A DNA stretch of 64,000 nucleotides from Streptomyces venezuelae (GTDB taxonomy: Bacteria; Actinomycetota; Actinomycetes; Streptomycetales; Streptomycetaceae). The notes beneath the pieces are model-generated. The model made no database searches. It was not told the DNA's origin and saw only the letters and a program-made list of their open reading frames with translations. Positions 1-8,360 of the stretch are shown here, piece by piece; position 1 is the stretch's first letter, and each line of letters begins with the position of its first letter. Location of the stretch: the NCBI RefSeq assembly GCF_008642315.1, contig NZ_CP029192.1:5890001-5954000 (forward strand), given 5' to 3'. Both the position numbers and the translations under genes were made by a program.

Positions 1-74
1 ATCTCCGGCCCCCGGCACACGCCCTGACCTGCGCCGCCGCCGCGCGACGGCACAGGCCATTGCCTCACTCCGAG

Positions 75-2651
75 CTAGACCGCCGCGCCCGCGTCGCACG
101 CCTGTGCCCGCAGCGACCGCGCCAGGTCGTCGCGTGCTTCCAGGACCAGACGGCGCAGGGCCGGTGCGGACGACTCGTGCGCGGCGAGCCACTCGTCGGC
201 CGTCGCCAGCGTCGCCGCGTCGCCCTGGAGGTGCGGGAAGAGGCCCCGCACCACGTCCATGCCGATCTGGATGGACCGCTCGGCCCACACCCGCTCGATC
301 GCCGCGAAGTACTTGGACACGTACGGCGCGGCGAGCTCCCGCTGCGACGGCTGGGCGAAGCCCGCGATCGTCGCCTCGACCAGCGCGTTGGACAGCTGGT
401 CGGACTCCACCACGGCGGCCCAGGCCTGCGCCTTGACGGCCGCCGAGGGCCGCGCGGCCAGGCACCGCACCTGGTGCCGCTTGCCGGAGGCGGTGTCGTC
501 CCTGGCCAGTTCGGCGGCGAGGGCCTCCTCGTCGGCGGCGCCGTGCGCGGCCAGCGGACTCAGGAACGCCCAGCGCAGCTCCTGGTCGACCTCCAGGCCG
601 TCGATCTTGGCGTTGCCGTCCAGGAAGCCCTGCAGCAGCTGCAGGTCGGCCGACGACGACGCCACCGACGCGAAGAACCGCGCCCACGTCAGCTGGTGCT
701 GGCTGCCCGGCGCCGCGATCCGCAGCTCCCGCAGCGCGCCCTCGGCGAGCGCCCTGCCGCCCTCCTCGCGCCACTCCGGCGCGGCATAGTGCGTGAGGGC
801 GGAGTTCGTCCAGGCGTGCAGCATCTGCAGGACGCCGATGTCGCTCTCCCGCCCGGCGAAGCGCAGCACGAGGCCGATGAAGTCCCGCGCGGGCATGAGC
901 CCGTCCCGCGTGAGGCTCCACAGCGCGGACCAGCACAGGGCGCGGGCCAGCGGGTCGGTGATGTCGCCGAGGTGGTCCCGCAGCGTGGCGAGGGAGTTCT
1001 CGTCGAAGCGGATCTTGCAGTACGTCAGGTCGTCGTCGTTGACCAGGACGAGCTCGGGCGCCGACTCGCCGGCGAGCTCGGCCACGACCGTGCGCGGCCC
1101 GTCGACGTCGACCTCCGCGCGCGCGTACCGCTCCAGGTCGCCGCCCGACGACCGGCGGTAGAGGCCCACGGCCACGCGGTGCGGGCGCAGCTCGGGGTGG
1201 GACTCGGCGGCCTCCTGGAGGACGGAGAGCTCGGTGATCCGACCCTCCGCGTTCAGGATGACCTGCGGGGTCAGGGAGTTGACGCCGGCCGTCTGGAGCC
1301 AGGCGCGCGACCAGGACGCCATGTCGCGCCCGGAGGTCTCCTCCAGGACCGAGAGCAGGTCGCCGAGGACCGTGTTCCCGTACGCGTGCCGCTTGAAGTA
1401 GCGCCGGGCGCCCTCAAGGAACGCGTCCCGCCCCACGTACGCGACGAGCTGCTTGAGGACCGATGCGCCCTTGGCGTACGTGATCCCGTCGAAGTTGAGC
1501 TTGGCGTCCTCCAGGTCGCGGATGTCGGCCGTGACCGGGTGCGTGGAGGGCAGCTGGTCGGCGCGGTAGGCCCACGCCTTGCGGTTGTTGGCGAAGGTGA
1601 TCCAGCCGTTGGTGAAGCGGGTCGCCTCCACCATGGAGAAGGAGCCCATGAAGTCGGCGAAGGACTCCTTGAGCCACAGGTCGTCCCACCACCGCATGGT
1701 GACGAGGTCGCCGAACCACATGTGCGCCATCTCGTGGAGGATGACGTTGGCCCGGCGTTCGTACGACGCCTGGGTCACCTTGCCGCGGAAGATGAACTCC
1801 TCGCGGAAGGTCACCAGGCCCGGGTTCTCCATCGCGCCGAGGTTGTACTCCGGCACGAACGCCTGGTCGTACTTCCCGAACGGGTACGGGTAGTCGAAGT
1901 TGTCGTGGAAGAAGTCCAGGCCCTGCTTGGTGACGAGGAAGACGTCGTCGGCGTCGAAGTGCGGGGCGAGGCCCTTGCGGCACATCGCGCCGAGGGGGAT
2001 CTCCAGGCGGGTGCCGTCGTCGAGGACGCGCGTGTAGGAGTCCGTCACGTAGTGGTACGGGCCCGCGACGACCGCCGTGATGTACGTCGAGATCGGCTTG
2101 GTCTCGGCGAACTTCCACACGCCGTCGGCCAGCTCGCCCTCGCCGTTGGACCACGCGGTCCAGCCCTCGGGGGCCTGGACCGAGAAGCGGTAGGGCGCCT
2201 TCAGGTCGGGCTGCTCGAAGTTGGCGAAGACGCGGCGGGCGTCCGCCGGTTCGTACTGCGTGTACAGATAGAGCTCGCCGTCCTCCGGGTCGACGAAGCG
2301 GTGCATGCCCTCACCGGTGCGGCTGTACGCACACTGGGCGTCCACCACCAGTTCGTTCTCCTCGGCCAGATCCTCCAGCGTGATCCGGGTGCCGTCGAAG
2401 ACCTCGGAGGGGTCCAGGTCCTTGCCGTTGAGCGACACCGCGGTGACGCTCGGCGCGATCAGGTCGGCGAAGGTCGCGGCGCCCGGCTCGGCGCCGCGGA
2501 ACCGGATCGTGGTGACCGAGCGGAACGTGCGCGGCTCCTGACCGCTCTCGCCGACCGCCGACCGCAGGTCCAGGAAGACCTCGTAACCGTCGACGGAGAG
2601 CAGCGCGGCCCTCTCGCGGGCCTCGTCGCGGGACAGATTCTCACCGGGCAC
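75..2651 (-). CDS. pepN: aminopeptidase N (M1 family zinc metallopeptidase)
   Basis: Cytoplasmic aminopeptidase that removes N-terminal residues from peptides, including those released by Clp and the proteasome. The 858-residue product has the M1 exopeptidase motif GAMEN near residue 270 and the zinc site HEMAH at about 306-310, followed about 18 residues later by the third zinc ligand in KESFADF; the last 300 residues look like the ERAP1-type helical domain. I chose the GTG at 2651 (product starting VPGENLSRDEARE) because AAGGGAG lies 8 bases upstream at 2660-2666; the reading frame continues upstream only as low-quality sequence. The gene diverges from the nitroreductase gene at 2796. Family assignment is secure; the exact substrate range is not visible. 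Confidence 0.97.
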   Translation of the reverse strand: MPGENLSRDEARERAALLSVDGYEVFLDLRSAVGESGQEPRTFRSVTTIRFRGAEPGAATFADLIAPSVTAVSLNGKDLDPSEVFDGTRITLEDLAEENELVVDAQCAYSRTGEGMHRFVDPEDGELYLYTQYEPADARRVFANFEQPDLKAPYRFSVQAPEGWTAWSNGEGELADGVWKFAETKPISTYITAVVAGPYHYVTDSYTRVLDDGTRLEIPLGAMCRKGLAPHFDADDVFLVTKQGLDFFHDNFDYPYPFGKYDQAFVPEYNLGAMENPGLVTFREEFIFRGKVTQASYERRANVILHEMAHMWFGDLVTMRWWDDLWLKESFADFMGSFSMVEATRFTNGWITFANNRKAWAYRADQLPSTHPVTADIRDLEDAKLNFDGITYAKGASVLKQLVAYVGRDAFLEGARRYFKRHAYGNTVLGDLLSVLEETSGRDMASWSRAWLQTAGVNSLTPQVILNAEGRITELSVLQEAAESHPELRPHRVAVGLYRRSSGGDLERYARAEVDVDGPRTVVAELAGESAPELVLVNDDDLTYCKIRFDENSLATLRDHLGDITDPLARALCWSALWSLTRDGLMPARDFIGLVLRFAGRESDIGVLQMLHAWTNSALTHYAAPEWREEGGRALAEGALRELRIAAPGSQHQLTWARFFASVASSSADLQLLQGFLDGNAKIDGLEVDQELRWAFLSPLAAHGAADEEALAAELARDDTASGKRHQVRCLAARPSAAVKAQAWAAVVESDQLSNALVEATIAGFAQPSQRELAAPYVSKYFAAIERVWAERSIQIGMDVVRGLFPHLQGDAATLATADEWLAAHESSAPALRRLVLEARDDLARSLRAQACDAGAAV

Positions 2652-2729
2652 GGGCGGCACTCCCTTGTGACTCGCATGACTCGTACGAATGTCTACGATC
2701 CTCGCATGTGCCGTCTGCGGCCGACATCC

Positions 2730-2758
2730 GGGAATGCCCCGGTGTGCCACGGACGTTT
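2730..2758 (+). promoter_or_regulatory. candidate sigma-R (disulphide stress) promoter
   Basis: GGGAAT at 2730-2735, 19 bases, then GTTT at 2755-2758. This fits the known SigR/SigH-type consensus GGGAAT-N18/19-GTT. The start codon of the nitroreductase gene is about 30 bases past the expected transcription start. It is a pattern match only. It is supported by the known SigH control of the Mycobacterium homologue Rv2466c (from memory). Confidence 0.65.
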
Positions 2759-2795
2759 CCCCGGCCAGATGCGAACGGATTCCCTAGGGAGAGAC

Positions 2796-3437
2796 ATGTC
2801 CGAGAACGGCAGCAAGACCCCCGTCGACTTCTGGTTCGACCCGCTGTGCCCCTGGGCCTGGATGACGTCCCGCTGGATGCTGGAGGTCGAGAAGGTCCGT
2901 GACGTGGAGGTCCGCTGGCACGTCATGAGCCTGGCCGTCCTGAACGAGGACAAGCTCGACGATCTCCCCGAGGAGTACCGCGAGATGCTGGAGACGAAGG
3001 CCTGGGGCCCCGTCCGCGTCGTCATCGCCGCCCAGCAGAAGCACGGCGACGAGGTCCTCGGCAGGCTCTACACCGCGCTCGGCACCCGTTTCCACAACCG
3101 TGGCGAGGGCCCGACCCGCGAGGCGGTCGTCGGCGCCCTGGCGGACGCGGGCCTGCCCGCCGACCTGGTCGACTTCATGGACTCGGACGCGTACGACACG
3201 GAGCTGCGCGCCTCCCACAAGGAGGGCATCGACAAGGTCGGCCAGGAGGTCGGCACGCCGGTCATCGCCGTCCCCGGCGCCGACGGCGAGCAGGTCGCCT
3301 TCTTCGGCCCGGTCGTGACCCCCGCCCCCAAGGGCGAGGCGGCGGCGAAGCTCTGGGACGGCACCCTGCTGGTGGCCTCGACCCCGGGCTTCTACGAGAT
3401 CAAGCGGACCCGCACCCAGGGCCCCATCTTCGACTGA
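2796..3437 (+). CDS. mycothiol-dependent nitroreductase-like protein (DsbA/FrnE thioredoxin fold)
   Basis: A 213-residue cytoplasmic protein of the DsbA-like family. It is very similar along its length to M. tuberculosis Rv2466c, a mycothiol-dependent nitroreductase, as I remember that sequence: shared stretches include DFWFDPLCPWAW near residues 11-22, HVMSLAVLNE, GTPVIAV and the C-terminal KRTRTQGPIFD. The active site reads C18-P19-W20-A21, so the second cysteine of the usual CPWC is missing and only a one-cysteine mechanism with mycothiol is possible. The ATG at 2796 follows GGGAGAG. The gene is monocistronic, lies between the sigma-R-like promoter and a strong terminator, and diverges from pepN. 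The reduced substrate in vivo is unknown. Confidence 0.85.
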   Translation: MSENGSKTPVDFWFDPLCPWAWMTSRWMLEVEKVRDVEVRWHVMSLAVLNEDKLDDLPEEYREMLETKAWGPVRVVIAAQQKHGDEVLGRLYTALGTRFHNRGEGPTREAVVGALADAGLPADLVDFMDSDAYDTELRASHKEGIDKVGQEVGTPVIAVPGADGEQVAFFGPVVTPAPKGEAAAKLWDGTLLVASTPGFYEIKRTRTQGPIFD

Positions 3438-3463
3438 CGCCCCGAAAAGAACCGGCGCGTACA

Positions 3464-3502
3464 GAAAGGCCCCCGTGAGTCACGTCCTCACGGGGGCCTT
3501 TC
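3464..3502 (+). terminator. intrinsic terminator of the nitroreductase gene
   Basis: A perfect 16-bp stem (arms 3464-3479 and 3487-3502) with a 7-base loop, starting 27 bases after the stop codon at 3437. It may also serve the convergent sodF gene. Confidence 0.85.
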
Positions 3503-3574
3503 CTTCATCCGCCTGCCTCGGCGAAAGTTGAGAAGACGATCACGAGGCAGGACGTTTTTCCACGGGGTGCGGCG

Positions 3575-4225
3575 TCACGGGGCCAGCAGGAGGCTGTTCA
3601 CCCGCTCCTTGGCGGCCGCGTAACGCTTGGCCACGTCCTGCCAGTTGACGACCTGCCACATGGCCTCGATGAAGTCGACCTTCTGGTTCTTGTACTGCAG
3701 GTAGAAGGCGTGCTCCCAGGCGTCGAAGACCAGGATCGGCGTCGAGCCCTGGCCGACGTTGCCCTGGTGGTCGTAGACCTGCTCGACGATGAGGCGGTTG
3801 CTGAGCGGCTCGTAGGCGAGCACGCCCCAGCCGGAGCCCTGCGTCGTCGCCGAGGCCTTGGTCAGCTGGGCCTTGAACTTGGCGAAGGAGCCGAAGGACT
3901 CGGTGATCGCGTCGGCGAGGTCGCCCACGCCGTCCGCGGCCAGCGGCTCGCCGCCGCCGCCGTCCTTCGGGCTGTTCATGTTGTGCCAGTAGATGCTGTG
4001 CAGGATGTGGCCGGAGAGGTGGAACGCGAGGTTCTTCTCCAGGCCGTTGATGGCGCCCCACGTCTCCTTGTCGCGCGCCTCCTCCAGCTGCTCAAGAGTG
4101 TCGTTCGCGCCCTTCACGTACGCCGCGTGGTGCTTGTCGTGGTGCAGCTCGATGATCTGCGGGTTGATGACAGGTTCGAGCGCCGCGTAGTCGTACGGAA
4201 GTTCAGGAAGCGTGTAAATGGCCAT
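3575..4225 (-). CDS. sodF: iron superoxide dismutase
   Basis: Converts superoxide to peroxide and oxygen in the cytoplasm. The 216-residue protein has the Fe/Mn SOD fold signatures: ELHHDKHH near the N terminus (metal ligand H28), LHSIYWHN (H76) and the [12 protein letters not shown] signature with ligands D168 and H172. It is the Streptomyces FeSOD (SodF) type by sequence; nickel SOD is the alternative enzyme in this genus. The ATG at 4225 is preceded by GGAGGG. The upstream region carries a Nur-like palindrome, consistent with the known repression of sodF by nickel-loaded Nur. It is transcribed alone and convergent with the nitroreductase gene. Confidence 0.97.
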   Translation of the reverse strand: MAIYTLPELPYDYAALEPVINPQIIELHHDKHHAAYVKGANDTLEQLEEARDKETWGAINGLEKNLAFHLSGHILHSIYWHNMNSPKDGGGGEPLAADGVGDLADAITESFGSFAKFKAQLTKASATTQGSGWGVLAYEPLSNRLIVEQVYDHQGNVGQGSTPILVFDAWEHAFYLQYKNQKVDFIEAMWQVVNWQDVAKRYAAAKERVNSLLLAP

Positions 4226-4269
4226 GATCCGAGCCCTCCGACTGCTGCTCTGCTGTGATTCTCAAGTTA

Positions 4270-4286
4270 TTGCAACTGCTTCGCAA
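4270..4286 (-). promoter_or_regulatory. candidate Nur operator upstream of sodF
   Basis: TTGCAA, 5 bases, TCGCAA on the plus strand, containing the inverted pair TTGC-N9-GCAA. It lies 45-61 bases upstream of the sodF start codon. Nur of Streptomyces is known to repress sodF when nickel is present, with TTGCAA-type half sites. The match is by eye and the exact box could be shifted by a few bases. Confidence 0.5.
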
Positions 4287-4384
4287 GTGCAGGCTAGCAG
4301 CAGCTACTGGGAGAAGTTGATCAGCCCTTCGTCCTAGGTCCGCGCGGGAACATCCGCGTACGCCTCCGCGTGCCCGGCCATGCG

Positions 4385-4418
4385 AAGGAGCCCCGGACCA
4401 CCTGGTCCGGGGCTCCTT
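4385..4418. terminator. intrinsic terminator downstream of amino acid permease
   Basis: A perfect 16-bp stem with a 2-base gap (arms 4385-4400 and 4403-4418), 16 bases beyond the permease stop codon at 4434. It is oriented to end minus-strand transcripts. Confidence 0.8.
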
Positions 4419-4433
4419 GGGGGAGGTCAGTGC

Positions 4434-5855
4434 CTAGACGGCCGCCGCCCGCCTCTCCGCGAGCTTCTGCCGCACGATCCCGATGACGGCGAGCGCCAGC
4501 GTCAGACCGCCCGTGGCGAGCAGCTGCTTGCGCGTGTCGGGCTGGTCGGTCATCAGGTAGAAGATGTACGCCATGGCGGCGAGCGCCACCCACGTCAGGA
4601 ACGGGAACGCCCACATCCGGATGACGAGCTTCTCCGGGGCCTCGCGCTCGGTCCTGCGGCGCAGGATGAGCTGCGAGACGGCGATGAAGATCCAGACCAT
4701 CAGGATCATCGCGCCGATCATGTTGAGCAGCCACGGGAAGACGTCGTCCGGACGCCAGTAGCTGAGCAGCACGCAGACGAAGCCGAAGACGGAGGAGGCG
4801 AGCACCGCGAGGCGCGGCACGCCGCCCGAGACCTTGCCGAGCGCCTTCGGGCCCTGGCCGCGCTCGATCAGGGAGTACGACATGCGCGAGGCGCCGTAGA
4901 TGTTGGCGTTCATCGCGGAGAGCAGGGCGACCAGGACGATGACGTTCATGATCTCGCCGGCGCCGGGGATGCCCAGGTGGTCGAGCGTGGCGACGTACGG
5001 TCCCTTGGCGGCGACCTCCTTGTTGTCCCACGGCAGCAGCGTCACGACGACGAGCATCGAACCGACGTAGAAGACGGCGATGCGCCACATCGCGGTGCGC
5101 ACGGCCTTCGCGACGCTCTTGACCGGGTTCTCGGACTCGGCGGCGGCGATCGTGACGGTCTCCAGGCCGCCGTACGCGAAGACGGAGGCGAGGAGGCCGA
5201 TGATCAGGCCGTCCGTGCCGTTCGGCATGAAGCCGCCCTCGCCCGTCAGGTTCTCCAGGCCGGGGGCCGGGTTGTCCGAGCCCGGCAGGACGCCGAGGAT
5301 CGCGAGGACGCCGATGCCGAGGAAGAGCGTGATGGCGCCGACCTTGAGGGCGGCGAACCAGAACTCGAACTCGCCGAAGTTCTTCACGGCCGTCAGGTTG
5401 GCGCCGCAGAACACCAGCATGAAGAGGGCGACCCACACCCACTCGGGGCTGTCGGGGAACCAGCCCACCATGATCTTGGCGGCGCCGATGCCTTCGAGTC
5501 CGACGGCGACGCAGAGCAGGAACCAGAAGCCCCAGCCCGCGGTGAAGCCCGCCCAAGGGCCGATGGCGCGCTCGGCGTGGACCGAGAAGGAGCCCGACGC
5601 GGGGTTCGCGGCCGACATCTCACCGAGCATGCGCATCACGAGCATGACAAGTGCGCCGGAGACGGCGTAGGCGAGGACGATCGAGGGACCGGCCGCGGCG
5701 ATGCCCGCCCCGGAGCCCACGAAGAGCCCGGCTCCGATCACACCACCGAGCGCGATCATGGAGAGGTGCCGCTGCTTGAGGCCGTGGACCAGCGGGGAGT
5801 CGGCCTTCGGTGCTTCGTCGGGTGCTGCGTCCTGTTGGGTGGACGTCCGAGACAT
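4434..5855 (-). CDS. amino acid permease, APC superfamily (AAT family)
   Basis: A 473-residue inner-membrane transporter with about 12 hydrophobic segments. The first segment carries the family signature GLKQRHLSMIALGGVIGAGLF, and RMLGEMSA and the PASGSFSVHAER block follow, as in GABA, asparagine and aromatic amino acid permeases. Proton-coupled import of an amino acid is the expected role; the substrate cannot be told from sequence. The ATG at 5855 follows AGGG. It is the first of three closely related permeases within 5.4 kb, all on the minus strand, and each has its own leader, so they look like separate transcripts. Confidence 0.92.
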   Translation of the reverse strand: MSRTSTQQDAAPDEAPKADSPLVHGLKQRHLSMIALGGVIGAGLFVGSGAGIAAAGPSIVLAYAVSGALVMLVMRMLGEMSAANPASGSFSVHAERAIGPWAGFTAGWGFWFLLCVAVGLEGIGAAKIMVGWFPDSPEWVWVALFMLVFCGANLTAVKNFGEFEFWFAALKVGAITLFLGIGVLAILGVLPGSDNPAPGLENLTGEGGFMPNGTDGLIIGLLASVFAYGGLETVTIAAAESENPVKSVAKAVRTAMWRIAVFYVGSMLVVVTLLPWDNKEVAAKGPYVATLDHLGIPGAGEIMNVIVLVALLSAMNANIYGASRMSYSLIERGQGPKALGKVSGGVPRLAVLASSVFGFVCVLLSYWRPDDVFPWLLNMIGAMILMVWIFIAVSQLILRRRTEREAPEKLVIRMWAFPFLTWVALAAMAYIFYLMTDQPDTRKQLLATGGLTLALAVIGIVRQKLAERRAAAV

Positions 5856-6001
5856 GGGCGTGCCCTGTTCAGTAGCCGAGACGGGGGAGCGAGGGGCCCA
5901 CAGTCTGAGGTCCGGTACCGCTGACAGGGAACACTTGACCGCTATACGGACACGACGCTCACACGTTGTGAAGGATCGCGCACGACAAGTTCACCTGTTG
6001 T

Positions 6002-7486
6002 TCACGCAGAGCTCGTCGTGCGGGTCGCGCGCCACTCCCGCAGCCCCGCGACCGCCAGGACGAGCGCCGTCGCCCCCGCCGACCACAGCAGCTGCGGCCG
6101 CGCGTCGGCGTCCGTCAGCATCAGCCCGAGCACGGCCGCCATCGCGGCCAGCGCCGCCCACGTCAGATACGGGAACGCCCACATCCGCAGCACGAGCCGC
6201 TCCGGCGCCTCGCGCTCGATGCGCCGCCGCAGCCGCAACTGCGACACCGCGATCAGCGCCCAGACGAAGAGCAGCACCGCGCCGACGGAGTTGAGCATGT
6301 AGAGGAAGACGGAGTCCGGCCACTTCAGATTGAGGACCACGGACACGAAGCCGAACGCGACGGACGCGAGGACCGCACGCCGCGGCACCCCGCCGCCGGA
6401 CGCCTCGCCGCCGGACGTCCCGCGGCGGGACACCTTCAGCAGCGCCCTCGGTGCCTCGCCGCGCTCGGCCAGCGAGAAGACCATCCGGGAGGACCCGTAC
6501 AGGTTGGCGTTCAGCGCGGAGAGCAGCGCCACGAACACCACGATGTTCATGATCGTCCCGGCGGACGGCACCCCGATCGAGTCGAGGACCGTCACATACG
6601 GACTGACCCCCGCCTGCTGCGCCGTCCAGGGCAGCACCGTCACGATGACCAGCATCGACCCGACGTAGAAGAAGAGGATCCGGTAGACCGCGCTGCGCAC
6701 CGCGCGGGCCACCGAGCGCACCGGGTCGTCGGACTCGGCGGCCGCGATCGTCACGACCTCAAGGCCGCCGAACGCGAAGACGACGGCGAGGACGCCCGAG
6801 ACGACACCGGACCAGCCGTGCGGCAGGAACCCGCCCTGACCGGTCAGATTCGTCAGGCCCACCGGGTCCGTCTCCGGCAGCACGCCGAAGACCGCGAGCA
6901 GGCCGAGGACCAGGAACGCGATGATCGCGAAGACCTTGAGGGTCGCGAACCAGAACTCGAACTCGCCGAAGTTCTTCACCGACGCGAGGTTGGCCGCCGT
7001 GAAGACGACCATGAAGAGCAGCACCCAGGCCCACTGCGGCACCGCCGGCGCCCAGCCGTTGGCGATCTGCGCGGCGCCGGTCGCCTCCACGGCGAGCACC
7101 ACGACCAGCAGGAACCAGTAGAGCCAGCCGACGCTGAACCCCGCCCAGCGGCCCAGCGCGCGCTCCGCGTGCACGGAGAACGAACCCGAAGCGGGCATCG
7201 CCGCCGACATCTCGCCGAGCATCCGCATCACACACATCGCGAGCGCCCCCGCGATCAGATACGAGACGACGATGCCGGGGCCCGCCACCGAGATCCCGGC
7301 GCCCGATCCCACGAAGAGCCCGGCGCCGATGACACCGCCCAGGCCGAGCATGGTGAGGTGACGCTGCTTGAGGCCGCCGCCGAGGGGCTCGGGTCCGGAC
7401 CCCGTCGCGGGCAGGCTGTCCGGTGGTGCGTCGTGCATGGTGCTCAGGCTGCTCTCGGGGCTCACAAGACTTTGGCGGGACTCCAC
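6002..7486 (-). CDS. amino acid permease, APC superfamily (AAT family)
   Basis: Second member of the local permease family, with about 12 membrane segments and the same GLKQRHLTM..GGVIGAGLF start and RMLGEMSAAMPASGSFS block as its neighbour. The start is uncertain: the GTG at 7486 has GGAGAG 3 bases upstream and gives 494 residues, while the ATG at 7438 gives a tail length closer to the first paralogue but has a weak ribosome site. A short insert rich in Gly and Ser near residue 300 (TSGGEASGGG) sits in a cytoplasmic loop and is absent from the paralogues. The substrate is unknown. No clear terminator is visible between its stop and the next permease. Confidence 0.9.
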   Translation of the reverse strand: MESRQSLVSPESSLSTMHDAPPDSLPATGSGPEPLGGGLKQRHLTMLGLGGVIGAGLFVGSGAGISVAGPGIVVSYLIAGALAMCVMRMLGEMSAAMPASGSFSVHAERALGRWAGFSVGWLYWFLLVVVLAVEATGAAQIANGWAPAVPQWAWVLLFMVVFTAANLASVKNFGEFEFWFATLKVFAIIAFLVLGLLAVFGVLPETDPVGLTNLTGQGGFLPHGWSGVVSGVLAVVFAFGGLEVVTIAAAESDDPVRSVARAVRSAVYRILFFYVGSMLVIVTVLPWTAQQAGVSPYVTVLDSIGVPSAGTIMNIVVFVALLSALNANLYGSSRMVFSLAERGEAPRALLKVSRRGTSGGEASGGGVPRRAVLASVAFGFVSVVLNLKWPDSVFLYMLNSVGAVLLFVWALIAVSQLRLRRRIEREAPERLVLRMWAFPYLTWAALAAMAAVLGLMLTDADARPQLLWSAGATALVLAVAGLREWRATRTTSSA

Positions 7487-7702
7487 AGTCTCTCCGGGGC
7501 GCGGCCCCTCGCGCAAAACGGGGCACCCACCCGCCGACCTCAGTGACGAGCATCACGCCGTCCGAGGTGTACACGAACCCCTTTGTACGGAGCCCACCAA
7601 GGCCCCGCCCCCGGGTTGTCGGCCGATGACCGTGTTGCCGCCGTGCCGCCTGGGATAGCGTCGACGCGTTCCCACCTGCCCACGTCCCCCGCGGAGTCCC
7701 CG

Positions 7703-8281
7703 ATGAGCATCGCCGCTGCCACCACCCGCCCCGGCCAGGTCCTCGCCGACCTGCTGCCCGCGTCCCGTGTGAAGGACGCGGCGCTCGTGCTCGGCGGCGC
7801 CGCGCTCACCGGAATCGCCGCCCAGATCGCGGTGCCCGTGCCGGGCTCCCCGGTGCCGGTGACCGGCCAGACCTTCGCCGCGCTGCTCGTCGGCACGTCG
7901 CTCGGCGCCCGCCGCGGCTTCCTCTCCCTCGCGCTGTACGCCCTCGTGGGCATGGCGGGCATGCCGTGGTTCGCGCAGGCCGGCTCCGGCGTCGCGGCCC
8001 CGTCCCTCGGCTACGTCCTCGGCATGCTGCTCGCCGCCACCGTGGTGGGCGCCCTGGCCCGCCGCGGCGGCGACCGCTCCGTGCTGCGCACGGCGGGCAC
8101 GATGGTCCTCGGTTCCGCGATCATCTACGCGGTCGGCGTCCCGTACCTGGCCGCCGCCACCGGCATGTCGATGACCCAGGCGGTCGCCGCCGGCCTCACG
8201 CCGTTCCTGATCGGCGACGCCCTGAAGGCCGCGCTCGCGATGGGCGTCCTGCCGACGGCGTGGAAGTTCCTCGACCGCTGA
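7703..8281 (+). CDS. bioY: biotin transporter BioY (ECF S component)
   Basis: A 192-residue membrane protein with about six hydrophobic segments. It binds biotin outside and works with an ECF energising module or alone. The BioY blocks GSPVPVTGQTFAALLVG (about residues 48-64), GARRGFLSLALY, GMPWFAQAGSG and GYVLGM are present. The ATG at 7703 follows GCGGAG. A possible promoter is TTGCCG at 7635 with TAGCGT at 7656, though the 15-base spacing is short. No bioM or bioN genes are adjacent, as is common in actinomycetes. The gene lies as a plus-strand singleton between two minus-strand permease genes. Confidence 0.95.
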   Translation: MSIAAATTRPGQVLADLLPASRVKDAALVLGGAALTGIAAQIAVPVPGSPVPVTGQTFAALLVGTSLGARRGFLSLALYALVGMAGMPWFAQAGSGVAAPSLGYVLGMLLAATVVGALARRGGDRSVLRTAGTMVLGSAIIYAVGVPYLAAATGMSMTQAVAAGLTPFLIGDALKAALAMGVLPTAWKFLDR

Positions 8282-8300
8282 CAGCGGACCGGAGCGCGTA

Positions 8301-8340
8301 CGACGACGCCCCCGCGGAGAGATCCGCGGGGGCGTCGTCG
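8301..8340. terminator. bidirectional terminator between bioY and a permease
   Basis: A perfect 18-bp stem (arms 8301-8318 and 8323-8340) with a 4-base loop, between convergent stop codons at 8281 and 8361. It should stop transcripts from both sides. Confidence 0.85.
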
Positions 8341-8360
8341 TGTGTGGGAGAGGGGCGGGG

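Noticed and set aside
60..3437. Plus-strand open frame of 1125 codons opposite pepN running into the nitroreductase
   Set aside because: Only its last 213 codons (from 2796) are real; the rest is a pepN antisense shadow.
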